Below are positions 42,936 to 51,914 of a stretch of 64,000 nt of DNA, piece by piece. The position numbers and the translations under genes are program-made. Each line of letters starts with the position of its first letter. Positions within the stretch are counted from its first letter, which is position 1. This DNA comes from Williamsia phyllosphaerae (GTDB lineage: Bacteria; Actinomycetota; Actinomycetes; Mycobacteriales; Mycobacteriaceae), in the NCBI RefSeq assembly GCF_014635305.1, contig NZ_BMCS01000001.1, forward strand, positions 1,178,001-1,242,000, read 5' to 3'. The notes under the pieces are model-generated. The model was not told the origin of the DNA. It did no database searches and was given only the letters and a program-made list of their open reading frames with translations.

Positions 42936-44327
42936 GTGACGATCCTCGGAATCCTCGCCGGCATGCTCGTGGTCCTCGTGATCACCGCGTTCACCGGCTA
43001 CTTCGTCGCGCAGGAGTTCGCTTACATGGCGGCCGATCGCTCACGACTCAAAGCCCAGGCTGCAGCGGGTGACCGCAGCGCCGAGCGTGCACTGCGGGTG
43101 ACGCGACGGACCTCGTTCATGCTGTCCGGCGCACAACTCGGCATCACCGTCACCGGCCTGCTGGTCGGCTATGTGGCCGAGCCGTTGATCGGCGAGGGCG
43201 TCGGTGAACTGCTGGGCGGTCTCGGGTTCGTGGCCGCCACGGGTGTCGCGTTGGGCACCATCGTCGCCGTCGTCCTCTCGACGCTCGTGCAGATGCTGTT
43301 CGGCGAGCTGTTCCCCAAGAACCTGGCCATCGCCCGACCCGAGCCGGTGGCGAAGTGGCTCGCCCGGTCCACCACGCTGTACCTGTCGCTGTTCGGGTGG
43401 CTGATCTGGCTCTTCGACCAGTCCTCGAACCTGCTGCTCAAGGTGCTCGGGATCAAGCCTGTCCACGACGTGGAGCACTCCGCGACACCCCGCGACCTCG
43501 CGCACATCGTCGCCGAGTCGAGGGCCACCGGCGAGCTCGCCCCCGATCTCTCGGCGTTGCTCGACCGGATCCTGGACTTTCCCGGGCGGACCGCAGCGCA
43601 CGCGATGATCCCGCGGTCGCGCGTCGACACGATCTCGTCCGGCGATGACGTGCCGGCGGTTCTGGCCGTCATGGGTTCCGGGCACACGCGCTACCCGGTC
43701 ATCGGCGACGGTCCCGACGACCTACGAGGTGTGATCGCGCTGCACGACATGCTCTCCGATGACCTCTCCGGCACCGCGAACGACCATGTGCGGCCCGCGG
43801 TGATGGTGCCCACGACCCTGCCGCTGCCCGCCGTGCTGACGACGCTGGAGTCGGCGCACGCCGAGATGGCGCTGGTCATCGATGAATACGGCGGATTCGC
43901 CGGAATCGTCACCGTGGAGGACATCGCGGAGGAGCTCGTCGGCGCCATCGACGACGAACACGACGCGGGCACGGCCGGCGCGGTCATCGGTTCGGTCGAT
44001 GAGGGGTGGTCGATGCCGGGCGACCTGCCCATCGACGAGGTCGAGCGCGTCATCGGTTTCCGTCTGCCTGCAGGCGATTACGAGACCCTGGCCGGCGCGA
44101 CGATCCACGCGGCCGGTGGATTCCCCGAGAAGGGGAGCCACGTCGTCATACCGCTCGAGGCCGACGCCGCCGATCTCGTCCATGATGACGACCCACCCGG
44201 GCGAGTGCTGACGGTCGTCGTCGCGGCGGTCGAACGGATGGTCCCCGCGCGCGTAGAGGTGCGGGTGGACATGGCACACAACGACACCGACGACCACGCC
44301 GCAGCCGACATGGAGACGACACGATGA
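42936..44327 (+). CDS. CNNM/HlyC-CorC family protein with DUF21, CBS pair and CorC domain
   Basis: 463 residues from a GTG at 42936. N-terminal DUF21 with about three helices (LAGMLVVLVITAFTGYFVAQ; YVAEPLIGEGVGELLGGLGF), then two CBS motifs (AHAMIPRSRVDTISSGDD; VDEYGGFAGIVTVEDIAEEL-type) and a C-terminal CorC/HlyC domain (GDLPIDEVERVIGFRLPAGD). The family exports or senses Mg/Co ions; the hemolysin label is historical. The stop overlaps the next start (ATGA), so the two CNNM proteins are co-translated and may form a heterodimer. Confidence 0.9.
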   Translation: MTILGILAGMLVVLVITAFTGYFVAQEFAYMAADRSRLKAQAAAGDRSAERALRVTRRTSFMLSGAQLGITVTGLLVGYVAEPLIGEGVGELLGGLGFVAATGVALGTIVAVVLSTLVQMLFGELFPKNLAIARPEPVAKWLARSTTLYLSLFGWLIWLFDQSSNLLLKVLGIKPVHDVEHSATPRDLAHIVAESRATGELAPDLSALLDRILDFPGRTAAHAMIPRSRVDTISSGDDVPAVLAVMGSGHTRYPVIGDGPDDLRGVIALHDMLSDDLSGTANDHVRPAVMVPTTLPLPAVLTTLESAHAEMALVIDEYGGFAGIVTVEDIAEELVGAIDDEHDAGTAGAVIGSVDEGWSMPGDLPIDEVERVIGFRLPAGDYETLAGATIHAAGGFPEKGSHVVIPLEADAADLVHDDDPPGRVLTVVVAAVERMVPARVEVRVDMAHNDTDDHAAADMETTR

Positions 44328-45355
44328 GCAATCCCTGGGTACTCGTCCTCGTCACCGCAGGGCTGATCGCCGCGAGCGCATTCTTCGTGGCCATCGAGTT
44401 CGCGCTCATCGCCGCCCGCCGCCACCGACTCGAGGACGCCGCGGTGAACAGCCGTGCGGCGCGAGCCGCACTGCGCAGCGCGTCGGATCTGTCGGTGCTG
44501 CTCGCGGGTTCACAGCTGGGCATCACGGTCTGCACCCTGGCGTTGGGAGCGGTGACGAAGCCGGCCGTGCACTACTGGCTGACACCGCAGTTCGAGAGCC
44601 TCGGTGCACCACTGTGGATCGCCGACGTCATCGGTTTCGTGCTCGCGCTGATCATCGTGACGTTCCTGCACCTCGTGGTCGGTGAGATGGCGCCGAAGTC
44701 GTGGGCCATCGCACACCCGGAACGGTCGGCCACGCTGCTCGCGATCCCCATGCGCGGCTTCATGTTCCTCACCCGACCGCTGCTCGTCGGCCTGAACCAC
44801 ATGGCCAACTGGTGCCTGCGTCGCGTCGGCGTCGAGCCCGTCGATCAGACCGACGGCACCCAGGACACCGAAGGACTGCGGCACCTGGTCGAGCACTCCG
44901 GCACCGTCGGCACGCTCGACGAGCGCTACCACGGACGGCTGACCAGCGCGCTGGACATCGAACGCCTCGCCATCGGCGACATGGTCGGGGAGTCAGGGAC
45001 CCTGGCGACCATCGCGGCCGTCGATGTCGGTGCATCGATCGCCGAGATCAGGGCGACCGCCCGGACCAGTGGCCACCTGCGGTTGCTGGTGCGTGCCGGC
45101 GCCAACACCGTCGGCGTCGTGCACGTCCGCGACAGCCTCACCGCCGAGAGCTCCAGCACCGCGGGGGATCTCATGCGCTCACTGCTCCGCGTCGACGCGC
45201 ACGAACCGGTGCACGCGGTGCTGCGGACGATGCGTGAGACCCGAACCCATCTCGCCGTCGTGCAGTCCGCCGACACCGGCGATGTCCGCGGCGTGGTCAC
45301 CCTCTCCGACGTGGTCGACCGCCTTCTGCCGGGAACGGTCGCCGCGACCACGTAG
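44324..45355 (+). CDS. CNNM family protein lacking CorC domain
   Basis: 343 residues. DUF21 (LVTAGLIAASAFFVAIEFAL; GSQLGITVCTLALGAV) and a CBS pair (RLAIGDMVGESGTLATIAAV; VRDSLTAESSS; TRTHLAVVQSADTGDVRGVV) but no C-terminal CorC/HlyC domain, unlike the upstream partner. Overlaps that gene by 4 bp. A shortened subunit paired with a full-length one is the usual actinobacterial arrangement. Substrate ion unknown. Confidence 0.9.
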   Translation: MSNPWVLVLVTAGLIAASAFFVAIEFALIAARRHRLEDAAVNSRAARAALRSASDLSVLLAGSQLGITVCTLALGAVTKPAVHYWLTPQFESLGAPLWIADVIGFVLALIIVTFLHLVVGEMAPKSWAIAHPERSATLLAIPMRGFMFLTRPLLVGLNHMANWCLRRVGVEPVDQTDGTQDTEGLRHLVEHSGTVGTLDERYHGRLTSALDIERLAIGDMVGESGTLATIAAVDVGASIAEIRATARTSGHLRLLVRAGANTVGVVHVRDSLTAESSSTAGDLMRSLLRVDAHEPVHAVLRTMRETRTHLAVVQSADTGDVRGVVTLSDVVDRLLPGTVAATT

Positions 45356-45389
45356 CGGTTCGTGCCGCCAGGCGACACGAACTGCTACG
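45351..45389. terminator. Bidirectional terminator between CNNM and phoX genes
   Basis: Arms CGTAGCGGTTCGTG (45351-45364) and CACGAACTGCTACG (45376-45389), 14 bp with one mismatch and an 11-nt loop, between convergent stops. The left arm covers the TAG of the CNNM gene. Confidence 0.65.
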
Positions 45390-45399
45390 AACTCGACCC

Positions 45400-47505
45400 T
45401 CAGACCCCGATCTTGCCGCCGGTCTTCCACACCGCGACCACCGACGGACGGGGCTGCGAGCTGCCGCCGTCGGGCCAGTGTGAGTACGGCTTGTCCGCGC
45501 TGTACTCGTCCTCCTCGCCCGGGTGCTGAACGCAGACGATCACCCGGTCCTCGGTGATGATCGGCCCACAGGTCTCGGCGCCACGTGGGACGGTCAGGAA
45601 CTGCTTTGTCTCGCCGCGGTTGTCGCCGTCGAGCGCGACCGCGAACAGGCCGTCGTTGCTCTTCAGCGCGTTGCCGTCGGTGGAGATCCACAGGTTGCCG
45701 TGCGGATCGAAGGCCACGTTGTCCGGGCATGAGATCGGGCTGACCTTGGTCTTGTCGAACCCGCCGTAGTAGGTGTCGGCCTCGGCCGGGTCGCCGCAGA
45801 CCAGCAGCAACTCCCAGGTGAACTCAGTACCGGCGTGATCGTCGGTGAACTCGATGATCTGACCGTTCTTGTTCTCGTTGCGCGGGTTGGCCTCGTCGGC
45901 GCCGGCCTCACCATCGGTGCCGCGCTTGGTGTTGTTGGTCAACGCGCAGTACACCTTGCCGGTCTTGGGGTGCGGCTCGATGTCCTCGGGGCGGTCCATC
46001 TTGGTGGCACCGGCCTTGTCGGCGGCGGTGCGGGTGAACACCGCGACCTGCGCGGCGGTCATACCGGCGATCTTCGAGTCCGACGAGCCGTCGTCGTTGA
46101 CGGTGAGCAGCGGGATCCAGGTGCCCTTGCCCGCGAACTTCCCGTCGGCCGGAAGCTTTCCGCTGCCGTCGATCTGATCGGGTGCCTCGCCCGTGAGTTT
46201 GGCGACGTAGAGCGTACCGACCTCGAGGATGCGCAGATTGCTGCGCATCGCCGACGCGCCGTTGCCGGGCGTGATCTTCTTCGACGACACGAACTTGTAG
46301 ATGTACTCGAAACGCTCGTCGTCGCCGGTGTAGGCGACGACGGTCCCGTCGGAGGTGACGAAGATGTTGGCCGACTCGTGCTTGAGACGCCCGAGCGACG
46401 AGTGCTTGATCGGAGTGGACTTCGGATCGTGCGGGTTGACCTCCACGACGTAGCCGAACCGGTTGGCTTCATTGGGATCCCGGGCCAGGTCGAAGCGTGA
46501 CTCGTACCGACCCCACACGTGGTAGTCGGCGTCGTCGGCGAAGCTGTACCGGTCGAGGCCCTCTTTCGCGGCCGGGTCGGTCACCTTGTCGGCGTTGGAG
46601 AAGTAGTTGTTGTAGTTCTCCTCACCCGAGAGCATGGTGCCCCACGGGGTCAGACCGCCGGAGCAGTTGGCGATGGTGCCGAGCACGGTGGTCCCGGCCG
46701 GATCGGCCGTGGTCTTCACGTACTCGCTGCCCGCAGCGGGTCCGGTGAGGGTGAACGGTGTCGACGCGGTGATGCGCCGATTACGCTGTCCGACAACCGG
46801 GGTCAGCTTGCCACTACCCGACTCGGACGTGACCTCGACGACGGTGATCCCGTGTGCGGCCATCGACACCCGTGCCTGGTTCTCGGTCGGGTCCAGCTTC
46901 TTGTAACCGGTGAACATGAACTCTTCGGTCGTGTACTCCTGGTTGCACACGAGGTAAAAGTTGTTCGGCTCGCCGTCGATCGCGATCAACCCGGCGAAGT
47001 CGTTGTTGAAGCCGAACTGCATCTCCTGGGCCTGCGGGGTCTGCGAGGCGAAGTCGAAGGCCGGCGCGCCGGGCATCACCGGGTCGCCCCAGCGGATGAC
47101 GACGGACTGCTCGTAACCGTCCGGGACCACCAGGGCGTCCTGGGTGTTGGGCGCGACGGGGGTGAAGGCCATGCCGTCGCCCGAGCCGGACCCGGTGACC
47201 GGGGGTGTCGACGGCGTCGAGGTGGACGCGCTGTCGTCACCACAAGCGGCGAGCGCGGCGGCCGCGCCCACACCCACGGCGACGGTCGCCGAGCCCTTGA
47301 GGATCGAGCGTCGGGAGACCATCGTGCGCACCACGTCGCCGAAGTACTCGTTGTCGCTGGTGTTGCCGGGCTGGTGCCGGCACGCGTCACCGCATTTGTA
47401 GAGGCATGTCACCCGAGCGCGCCCGGATGATCCGGGCGTGGCGCCGCAGGTCTGCGATCGGGCGCCTGCGGGCGCAGAGAAAAGGGTGAGAGGAATGCGA
47501 ACCAC
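45400..47505 (-). CDS. phoX: PhoX family alkaline phosphatase (Tat-exported)
   Basis: 701 residues from a GTG at 47505 with GGGAGA upstream; the frame stays open far beyond, but this start gives the normal PhoX leader. The leader contains CLYKCGDACRHQPGNTSDN, then the twin-arginine motif SRRSILKG at about 64-71 and a hydrophobic AALAACG lipobox-like stretch. The catalytic propeller follows (GLTPWGTMLSGEENYNNYF; FGYVVEVNPHDPKSTPIKH; MDRPEDIEPHPKTGKVYC; CPDNVAFDPHGNLWI). PhoX is a Ca/Fe-dependent phosphomonoesterase exported folded by Tat; no Pho box was identified. Confidence 0.92.
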   Translation of the reverse strand: MVRIPLTLFSAPAGARSQTCGATPGSSGRARVTCLYKCGDACRHQPGNTSDNEYFGDVVRTMVSRRSILKGSATVAVGVGAAAALAACGDDSASTSTPSTPPVTGSGSGDGMAFTPVAPNTQDALVVPDGYEQSVVIRWGDPVMPGAPAFDFASQTPQAQEMQFGFNNDFAGLIAIDGEPNNFYLVCNQEYTTEEFMFTGYKKLDPTENQARVSMAAHGITVVEVTSESGSGKLTPVVGQRNRRITASTPFTLTGPAAGSEYVKTTADPAGTTVLGTIANCSGGLTPWGTMLSGEENYNNYFSNADKVTDPAAKEGLDRYSFADDADYHVWGRYESRFDLARDPNEANRFGYVVEVNPHDPKSTPIKHSSLGRLKHESANIFVTSDGTVVAYTGDDERFEYIYKFVSSKKITPGNGASAMRSNLRILEVGTLYVAKLTGEAPDQIDGSGKLPADGKFAGKGTWIPLLTVNDDGSSDSKIAGMTAAQVAVFTRTAADKAGATKMDRPEDIEPHPKTGKVYCALTNNTKRGTDGEAGADEANPRNENKNGQIIEFTDDHAGTEFTWELLLVCGDPAEADTYYGGFDKTKVSPISCPDNVAFDPHGNLWISTDGNALKSNDGLFAVALDGDNRGETKQFLTVPRGAETCGPIITEDRVIVCVQHPGEEDEYSADKPYSHWPDGGSSQPRPSVVAVWKTGGKIGV

Positions 47506-47608
47506 GTGGATCTCCCAGGGCTGTGGAAGTGGACGAGAACGTCCGAACGCTACGTACCCCAGGTAAAGGGATCGCATGACCAAGGTAAATGGATGGCAAA
47601 GAAGCCGG

Positions 47609-48190
47609 TCATGGGTGGGACGCCGGGATCGCGGCGTCGATGAGTACGGCGGCGATGGCCGCCGCAGTCGAGAACGATCCCCGGTTGATGACGCGGGTGC
47701 GGGCAGCGGCGCCGTCGAGCAGCAGCGCCAGTTGTTCACCGAGTTGTTCGGGGTCGGTGGCCCCGGCCTCGCGAGCTGCGTCCGTGAGCCGTGCGGCGAC
47801 GGCGAGCTTGTAGTCGCGCGCGTACTGCGACGCAGGGTGTTCTGGATCGTGGAGTTCGACGGCGGCCCCGATGTAGGGACACAGAGGCGCGGAGTCGGGG
47901 ACCTCGAACGCGGCCATGAGTCGCTCCCGGGGTGAGAGATCCTCACGATCGAAGACTCCGGGCATGACGTCGGGATCGACCTGCCGCAGGTACTCGGCGA
48001 TGAGTTCGTCTTTGTTCGTGAAGTGCTGATACGCAGTGCGTTTGGACACCTGTGCCACCGCGCAGAGTTGGTCCACCCCGGTGCGGTTGACGCCCTGCTC
48101 GCGGAACAGTTGCTGCGACGCCCCCAGGATGCGCTCCCGAGCCCCCCGCCCACGCCGCCGGCCCAGTGGGCCCTTCTCCAACTCCGCCAT
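47609..48190 (-). CDS. TetR/AcrR family transcriptional regulator
   Basis: 193 residues from the ATG at 48190. HTH: RERILGASQQLFREQGVNRT; SKRTAYQHFTNKDELIAEYL. The C-terminal domain is of the TetR_C type with CPYIGAAVELHDPEHPASQYA. It is divergent from the SDR gene at 48324-49058, and an ACCGATCGGT palindrome lies 23 bp upstream of its start. It probably represses that SDR and itself. Confidence 0.9.
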   Translation of the reverse strand: MAELEKGPLGRRRGRGARERILGASQQLFREQGVNRTGVDQLCAVAQVSKRTAYQHFTNKDELIAEYLRQVDPDVMPGVFDREDLSPRERLMAAFEVPDSAPLCPYIGAAVELHDPEHPASQYARDYKLAVAARLTDAAREAGATDPEQLGEQLALLLDGAAARTRVINRGSFSTAAAIAAVLIDAAIPASHP

Positions 48191-48212
48191 ACCAGCACCA
48201 TACGCCTTCGGT

Positions 48213-48222
48213 ACCGATCGGT
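48213..48222. promoter_or_regulatory. ACCGATCGGT operator, tetR/SDR intergenic
   Basis: Perfect 10-bp palindrome inside CGGTACCGATCGGTGTATG, in the 133-bp gap between the divergent tetR (48190) and SDR (48324) starts. The same word recurs upstream of two further genes in this cluster. Confidence 0.65.
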
Positions 48223-48323
48223 GTATGTAGCTTGCGGCCATTCACGATCGCCGCTAGCTTAAGTACACAGACCGGTACCAACCAGGACCGCCGGCTGTAG
48301 GACATCAACTCAGGGGAGTGATC

Positions 48324-49058
48324 GTGGGAAAACTCGATGGCAAGGTTGCGGTGATCACCGGCGCATCAACCGGGATGGCACTGGCGGGCGCCAAGCTGTT
48401 CGTCGACGAAGGCGCGTACGTCTTCATCCAGGCTCGACGGCAGGAATCGCTCGACGCCGCCGTCGACCTGATCGGCCGCAACGTCACCGCCGTACAGGGC
48501 GACGCGGCCGACCTGGCCGACCTGGATCGCCTGTACGACACCGTGAGGCGGGAGAAGGGATCCATCGACGTGCTGTGGGCCAGCGCCGGAATGGGTGAGG
48601 CGGCCGTCCTCGGCGAGATCACCGAAGATCAGTTCGATCGGGCGTTCTCGCTGAACGCGCGCGGCACCCTGTTCACCGTTCAGAAAGCGCTGCCGCTGAT
48701 AAACGACAACGGTTCGATCTTCATGACGGGGTCCAGTGCCTCACTCAGTGCCTTTCCCGGTTGGAGTCTCTATGCGGGAAGCAAGGCCGTGCAGCAGGCC
48801 TGGGCTCGCGTCTGGCTGAACGAACTGCGCGACCGCAGGATCCGGGTCAACGTGCTCACCCCGGGCCAGGTCGCCACGGCCAAACAGGAGGAACTGTTCG
48901 ACGAGGCGACCAAGAACGCATTCGAGGCACTCATCCCTCGCGGGGAGATGGGCCGTCCCGAAGAGATCGCCACCATCGCACTGTTTCTCGCCTCCGACGA
49001 CTCCAGCTACGTCAACGGGCTGGAACTGCTCGCCGACGGCGGCACGACGGCTCTCTGA
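48324..49058 (+). CDS. SDR family oxidoreductase
   Basis: 244 residues from the GTG at 48324, with AGGGGAG 5 nt upstream; a GTG at 48318 overlaps that site. SDR motifs: TGASTGMALAGA cofactor loop, ASAGMG in place of NNAG, TGSSAS, YAGSK active site, TPGQVAT. The altered loop GASTGMA (GxxxGxG lost to Ala) may change cofactor affinity. Divergent from a tetR gene, with a palindrome between. Confidence 0.9.
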   Translation: MGKLDGKVAVITGASTGMALAGAKLFVDEGAYVFIQARRQESLDAAVDLIGRNVTAVQGDAADLADLDRLYDTVRREKGSIDVLWASAGMGEAAVLGEITEDQFDRAFSLNARGTLFTVQKALPLINDNGSIFMTGSSASLSAFPGWSLYAGSKAVQQAWARVWLNELRDRRIRVNVLTPGQVATAKQEELFDEATKNAFEALIPRGEMGRPEEIATIALFLASDDSSYVNGLELLADGGTTAL

Positions 49059-49078
49059 ACGGATCCCGCCACTCTCGA

Positions 49079-49864
49079 TCAGCCCGCGACGTGGGCCTGG
49101 CCGGTCGACGCAGAGGTGCCGCCGTCGACGGGCAGGATCACCCCGTTGACGTAGCGGGCGGCGTCGCTGGCGAGGAAGAGGAAGGCCGGTGCGATGTCCT
49201 CGGTCTCGGCCAGTCGGCCCAGCGCGACCCGGTTCTCGAACTGCTTGCGCACGACGTCGTTCCCGGTGATGCCGGAGACGGCATCGGTGTTGGTCACCGA
49301 CGGGGCGACACCGTTGACCCGGACCCCCTTGGGCGCCCAGTCCAGCGCCAGTGACTGGACGAAGAGGGAGACCGCGCCCTTGGAGGCGTTGTAGACGGCC
49401 TGGTTCCAGTCGCCCCGTAGTCCCGAGACGCTCGACGTCGCGATCAGGGTGCCACCGCGCTGCGCGAGCAGTGGCAGCGTCTCCTGGGCGAGGTAGAAGA
49501 ACCCGTCGATGTTGGTCGACCGGATGTCGGTCCACTGGTCCGGCGTGATGTCGGTGATGTCCCCGGGGATGAAACTCGCTGCGTTGCTGATGACGACGTC
49601 GATCCCGCCGTGATCACGAACCGTCGACGCGACCAGGTCTCGGATCTGATCGGGATCGGCCATGTCGGCCGCGAACGTCGACACCGATCCGGCCGGCAGA
49701 CCTTCGGCGGCGGCGGCCAACTTCGCCTGGTTGCGTCCGACGATGACGACGTGCGCGCCGGACCGGGCGAAGTCTCCCGCGACCTGCAGGCCGATCCCAC
49801 TCGCACCCCCGGTCACGATCACGACGTTGCCGGTGAAGTCGAAAGAAGCTGTCTTGGTAGTCAT
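49079..49864 (-). CDS. SDR family oxidoreductase
   Basis: 261 residues from the ATG at 49864. Classical motifs: TGGASGIGLQVAG, SNAASF (variant NNAG), TSSVSG, YNASK, APSVTNT, and a final ASDAARYVNGVILPVDGGT. Likely an NAD(P)-dependent alcohol or 3-oxoacyl reductase; substrate unknown. It converges with the previous SDR (20 bp). A CCGATCGG dyad lies about 70 bp upstream, just after the end of the tetR gene at 49950. Confidence 0.9.
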   Translation of the reverse strand: MTTKTASFDFTGNVVIVTGGASGIGLQVAGDFARSGAHVVIVGRNQAKLAAAAEGLPAGSVSTFAADMADPDQIRDLVASTVRDHGGIDVVISNAASFIPGDITDITPDQWTDIRSTNIDGFFYLAQETLPLLAQRGGTLIATSSVSGLRGDWNQAVYNASKGAVSLFVQSLALDWAPKGVRVNGVAPSVTNTDAVSGITGNDVVRKQFENRVALGRLAETEDIAPAFLFLASDAARYVNGVILPVDGGTSASTGQAHVAG

Positions 49865-49930
49865 CTGGTGTTCCCATCTCGCCGGCCCACTCACCTGTTG
49901 GGCGGGCACGGGAACCACCCTACGCCGTTC

Positions 49931-49945
49931 TGTACCGATCGGACA
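49931..49945. promoter_or_regulatory. CCGATCGG operator upstream of SDR
   Basis: TGTACCGATCGGACA: a CCGATCGG core within TGT...ACA arms, in the gap between the SDR start (49864) and the tetR stop (49950). Same core as the sites at 48213 and 50579. Confidence 0.6.
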
Positions 49946-49949
49946 AGAA

Positions 49950-50555
49950 CTAGCTCGACGACGCAGACACCGGGCGCGGGATCGTCTCCACGACCTGGTC
50001 GAAGGCGGCCCGGAGGTGTTCGGTGGGCACGCCGCCCTTGCGCAGCGCCTCGAACCCGCGGATGACCGTCAGCAGCGTCCACGCCAGGGTGTCGGCGTCG
50101 ACGTCGGCGGCGACGTCGCCCTCGTCCCGGGCCCGGGAAATGCACGCTGCCAATTCGTCGTGCCACCGGGTGAACGAGGCCGAGACGAGTTCTTTCACCG
50201 CCGGATCGAACGAGCCGAGCTCGGCCGCGGCCTTGGCCATCATGCAACCGCGGCCCGGCGAGTTTTCGACGTCGAGTCGGGCCGAGATGCGCAGATGCGC
50301 GGTGAGACGGTCGATGGCGCGCCCGTCCCCGGACAGTTCATCGCGCGCGTCGGCCACGGCGTCGCTGCAATAACCCTCGAGCGTTCGCATGAACAGCGCA
50401 TGTTTGTCGCCGAAAGCCCCGTACAGGCTGCCCTTGCCGAGCCCGGTGGCCGCGGTCAGGTCCGCCAGAGATGTTCCGGCGTAACCGGTTTCCCAGAACT
50501 GCCGTCGAGCAGAGTCGAGAACGGCATTCTCGTCGAATTCGCGCGGGCGGGGCAT
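49950..50555 (-). CDS. TetR/AcrR family transcriptional regulator
   Basis: 201 residues. HTH: FDENAVLDSARRQFWETGYA; GLGKGSLYGAFGDKHALFMR, characteristic of the TetR_C_16/TetR_C_47 subgroup. The middle contains GRGCMMAKAAAELG with the conserved GC Met motif found in quinone- or electrophile-sensing TetRs. It lies just upstream of the SDR at 49079-49864 on the same strand and has ACCGATCGGT 24 bp before its own start, so it likely controls itself and that SDR. Confidence 0.9.
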   Translation of the reverse strand: MPRPREFDENAVLDSARRQFWETGYAGTSLADLTAATGLGKGSLYGAFGDKHALFMRTLEGYCSDAVADARDELSGDGRAIDRLTAHLRISARLDVENSPGRGCMMAKAAAELGSFDPAVKELVSASFTRWHDELAACISRARDEGDVAADVDADTLAWTLLTVIRGFEALRKGGVPTEHLRAAFDQVVETIPRPVSASSS

Positions 50556-50578
50556 GGGTCCGAGTCTAGTCGTTGGAT

Positions 50579-50588
50579 ACCGATCGGT
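50579..50588. promoter_or_regulatory. ACCGATCGGT operator upstream of tetR
   Basis: Perfect palindrome within GGATACCGATCGGTCCAT, 24 bp upstream of the tetR start at 50555 and before the DCC-family stop (50615). Third copy of the word in 2.4 kb. Confidence 0.65.
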
Positions 50589-50614
50589 CCATAACTGAGC
50601 GTCACACCGTGCGG

Positions 50615-50998
50615 TCAGCGCGCACAGTCACCCGGGGCCGAGGTGCAGTGCGGAGTGGTACCGGGGAAGTACTGCCGGTGGCCTGCGACCCAGCGGTAGG
50701 CGAGTTCCTGGACCTGGTGGACACCGGGGAGTCGGTACAGCGCCAACGGGATCTGGGTTCCGACCGCGGCCGCGACGGCGGCGTTGGCCGCGTGTGCCGC
50801 GGAGTAGACGGTGCCGTCGTCGTCGAGCCACCAGATCGAGTCCATGAACGTCTCCGCCGGGGCGCCCACGCGCTCCGCGGTGCCGGGGCGCTGCATGGGT
50901 TCGGTACGGACCGCACCCGTGCGGTTCATCCGCAGCAGCAGATTCTTGGCGCGGGTGCACATTCCGCAGTCGCCGTCGAAGAACAGAATTCCGGACAT
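50615..50998 (-). CDS. DCC family thiol-disulfide oxidoreductase-like protein (DUF393)
   Basis: 127 residues from the ATG at 50998. The hallmark FDGDCGMCTRAKNLLLRMN at the N-terminus (DxxCxxC) and later WWLDDDGTVYSAAHAANAAV, IPLALYRLPGV match DUF393. Members have a thioredoxin-like CxxC but no settled function. Soluble, with two further Cys at the C-terminus (PHCTSAPGDC). It lies 67 bp downstream of the LLM gene on the same strand. Confidence 0.88.
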   Translation of the reverse strand: MSGILFFDGDCGMCTRAKNLLLRMNRTGAVRTEPMQRPGTAERVGAPAETFMDSIWWLDDDGTVYSAAHAANAAVAAAVGTQIPLALYRLPGVHQVQELAYRWVAGHRQYFPGTTPHCTSAPGDCAR

Positions 50999-51065
50999 GG
51001 GTCCAGTCTGCTCTTCGACAGGCGCCTGCGGGATGTGATGATCGCGACGTCGGTCCGCGCGGTGC

Positions 51066-51875
51066 TCAGGCGATCGAGTCGCGCCAGCGGCAGAGTTCCT
51101 CGGCCACCGAGAGGTCATAGTCGGGACCGTTCACGCCCACCGTGAACAGCGTGATCCCGGCGGCGTGCAGTTCGTCGGCCTTGGCCACGAGCTCCTTGAC
51201 CCCCTCGCCACGGCTCACGCCACCGTTCAGCTCGACACCGGCCGAATGTTGGATCTCGCTCGGATCGCGCCCGACGGCCGCGCAGTGTTCGGCGAGCACT
51301 GCGCTCTTGTGGGCGTAGCTCTCGGGGTCGACGAAGCCGTGCCAGATGTGTGCGTGCTGCGCCACCAACTTCAGGGTCTTCTTCTCACCCTGTCCGCCGA
51401 TCAGGATCGGGATCTCGCGGGTGGGTGCGGGGTTCAGCTTGCCCAGGCGGGCGCGGATGCGCGGTAGCGCCGCGGCGAGGTCGTCGAGGCGGCTGCCCGC
51501 GGTCCCGAAGTCGTACCCGTACTCGTCGTAATCCTTTTCCTTCCAGCCCGATCCGATGCCCAGGATCAGTCGGCCGTCGGAGATGTTGTCGACGGTGCGG
51601 GCCATGTCGGCCAGCAACTCCGGGTTCCGGTAGGAGTTGCACGTGACCAGCGCGCCGATCTCGATGCGCGAGGTCTGCTCGGCCCAGGCGCCGAGCATCG
51701 TCCAGCACTCGTAGTGCGCGCCGTCGGGGTCGCCGTAGAGCGGGAAGAAGTGATCCCAGTTGAAGGCGACGTCGACACCCATGTCCTCCGCGCGACGTAG
51801 TGCGTCACGCATGTGTGAGTACTCGGGCGAGTGCTGGGGCTGGATCTGGACACCGATGCGTACGGGGGTGGTCAT
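51066..51875 (-). CDS. LLM class F420-dependent oxidoreductase
   Basis: 269 residues. Luciferase-like barrel: VDVAFNWDHFFPLYGD, IGALVTCNSYRNPELLADMA, ISDGRLILGIGSGWKEKDYD, and IPILIGGQGEKKTLKLVAQH, all typical of mycobacterial F420-dependent members. Paralogue of the protein at 33053-33922, sharing the GEKKTLKLVA segment. Cytosolic; substrate unknown. First gene of a possible pair with the DCC protein. Confidence 0.9.
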   Translation of the reverse strand: MTTPVRIGVQIQPQHSPEYSHMRDALRRAEDMGVDVAFNWDHFFPLYGDPDGAHYECWTMLGAWAEQTSRIEIGALVTCNSYRNPELLADMARTVDNISDGRLILGIGSGWKEKDYDEYGYDFGTAGSRLDDLAAALPRIRARLGKLNPAPTREIPILIGGQGEKKTLKLVAQHAHIWHGFVDPESYAHKSAVLAEHCAAVGRDPSEIQHSAGVELNGGVSRGEGVKELVAKADELHAAGITLFTVGVNGPDYDLSVAEELCRWRDSIA

Positions 51876-51914
51876 GTGTCCACGAATACACGGTGTGGGG
51901 GCCTGCGGACAGGG

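Noticed and set aside
45400-48201. A 933-codon open frame covering phoX and running through the antisense of a tetR gene
   Set aside because: Only the part from 47505 matches PhoX; the extension is high-GC read-through opposite the tetR gene at 47609-48190, and a GTG with an SD lies at 47505.
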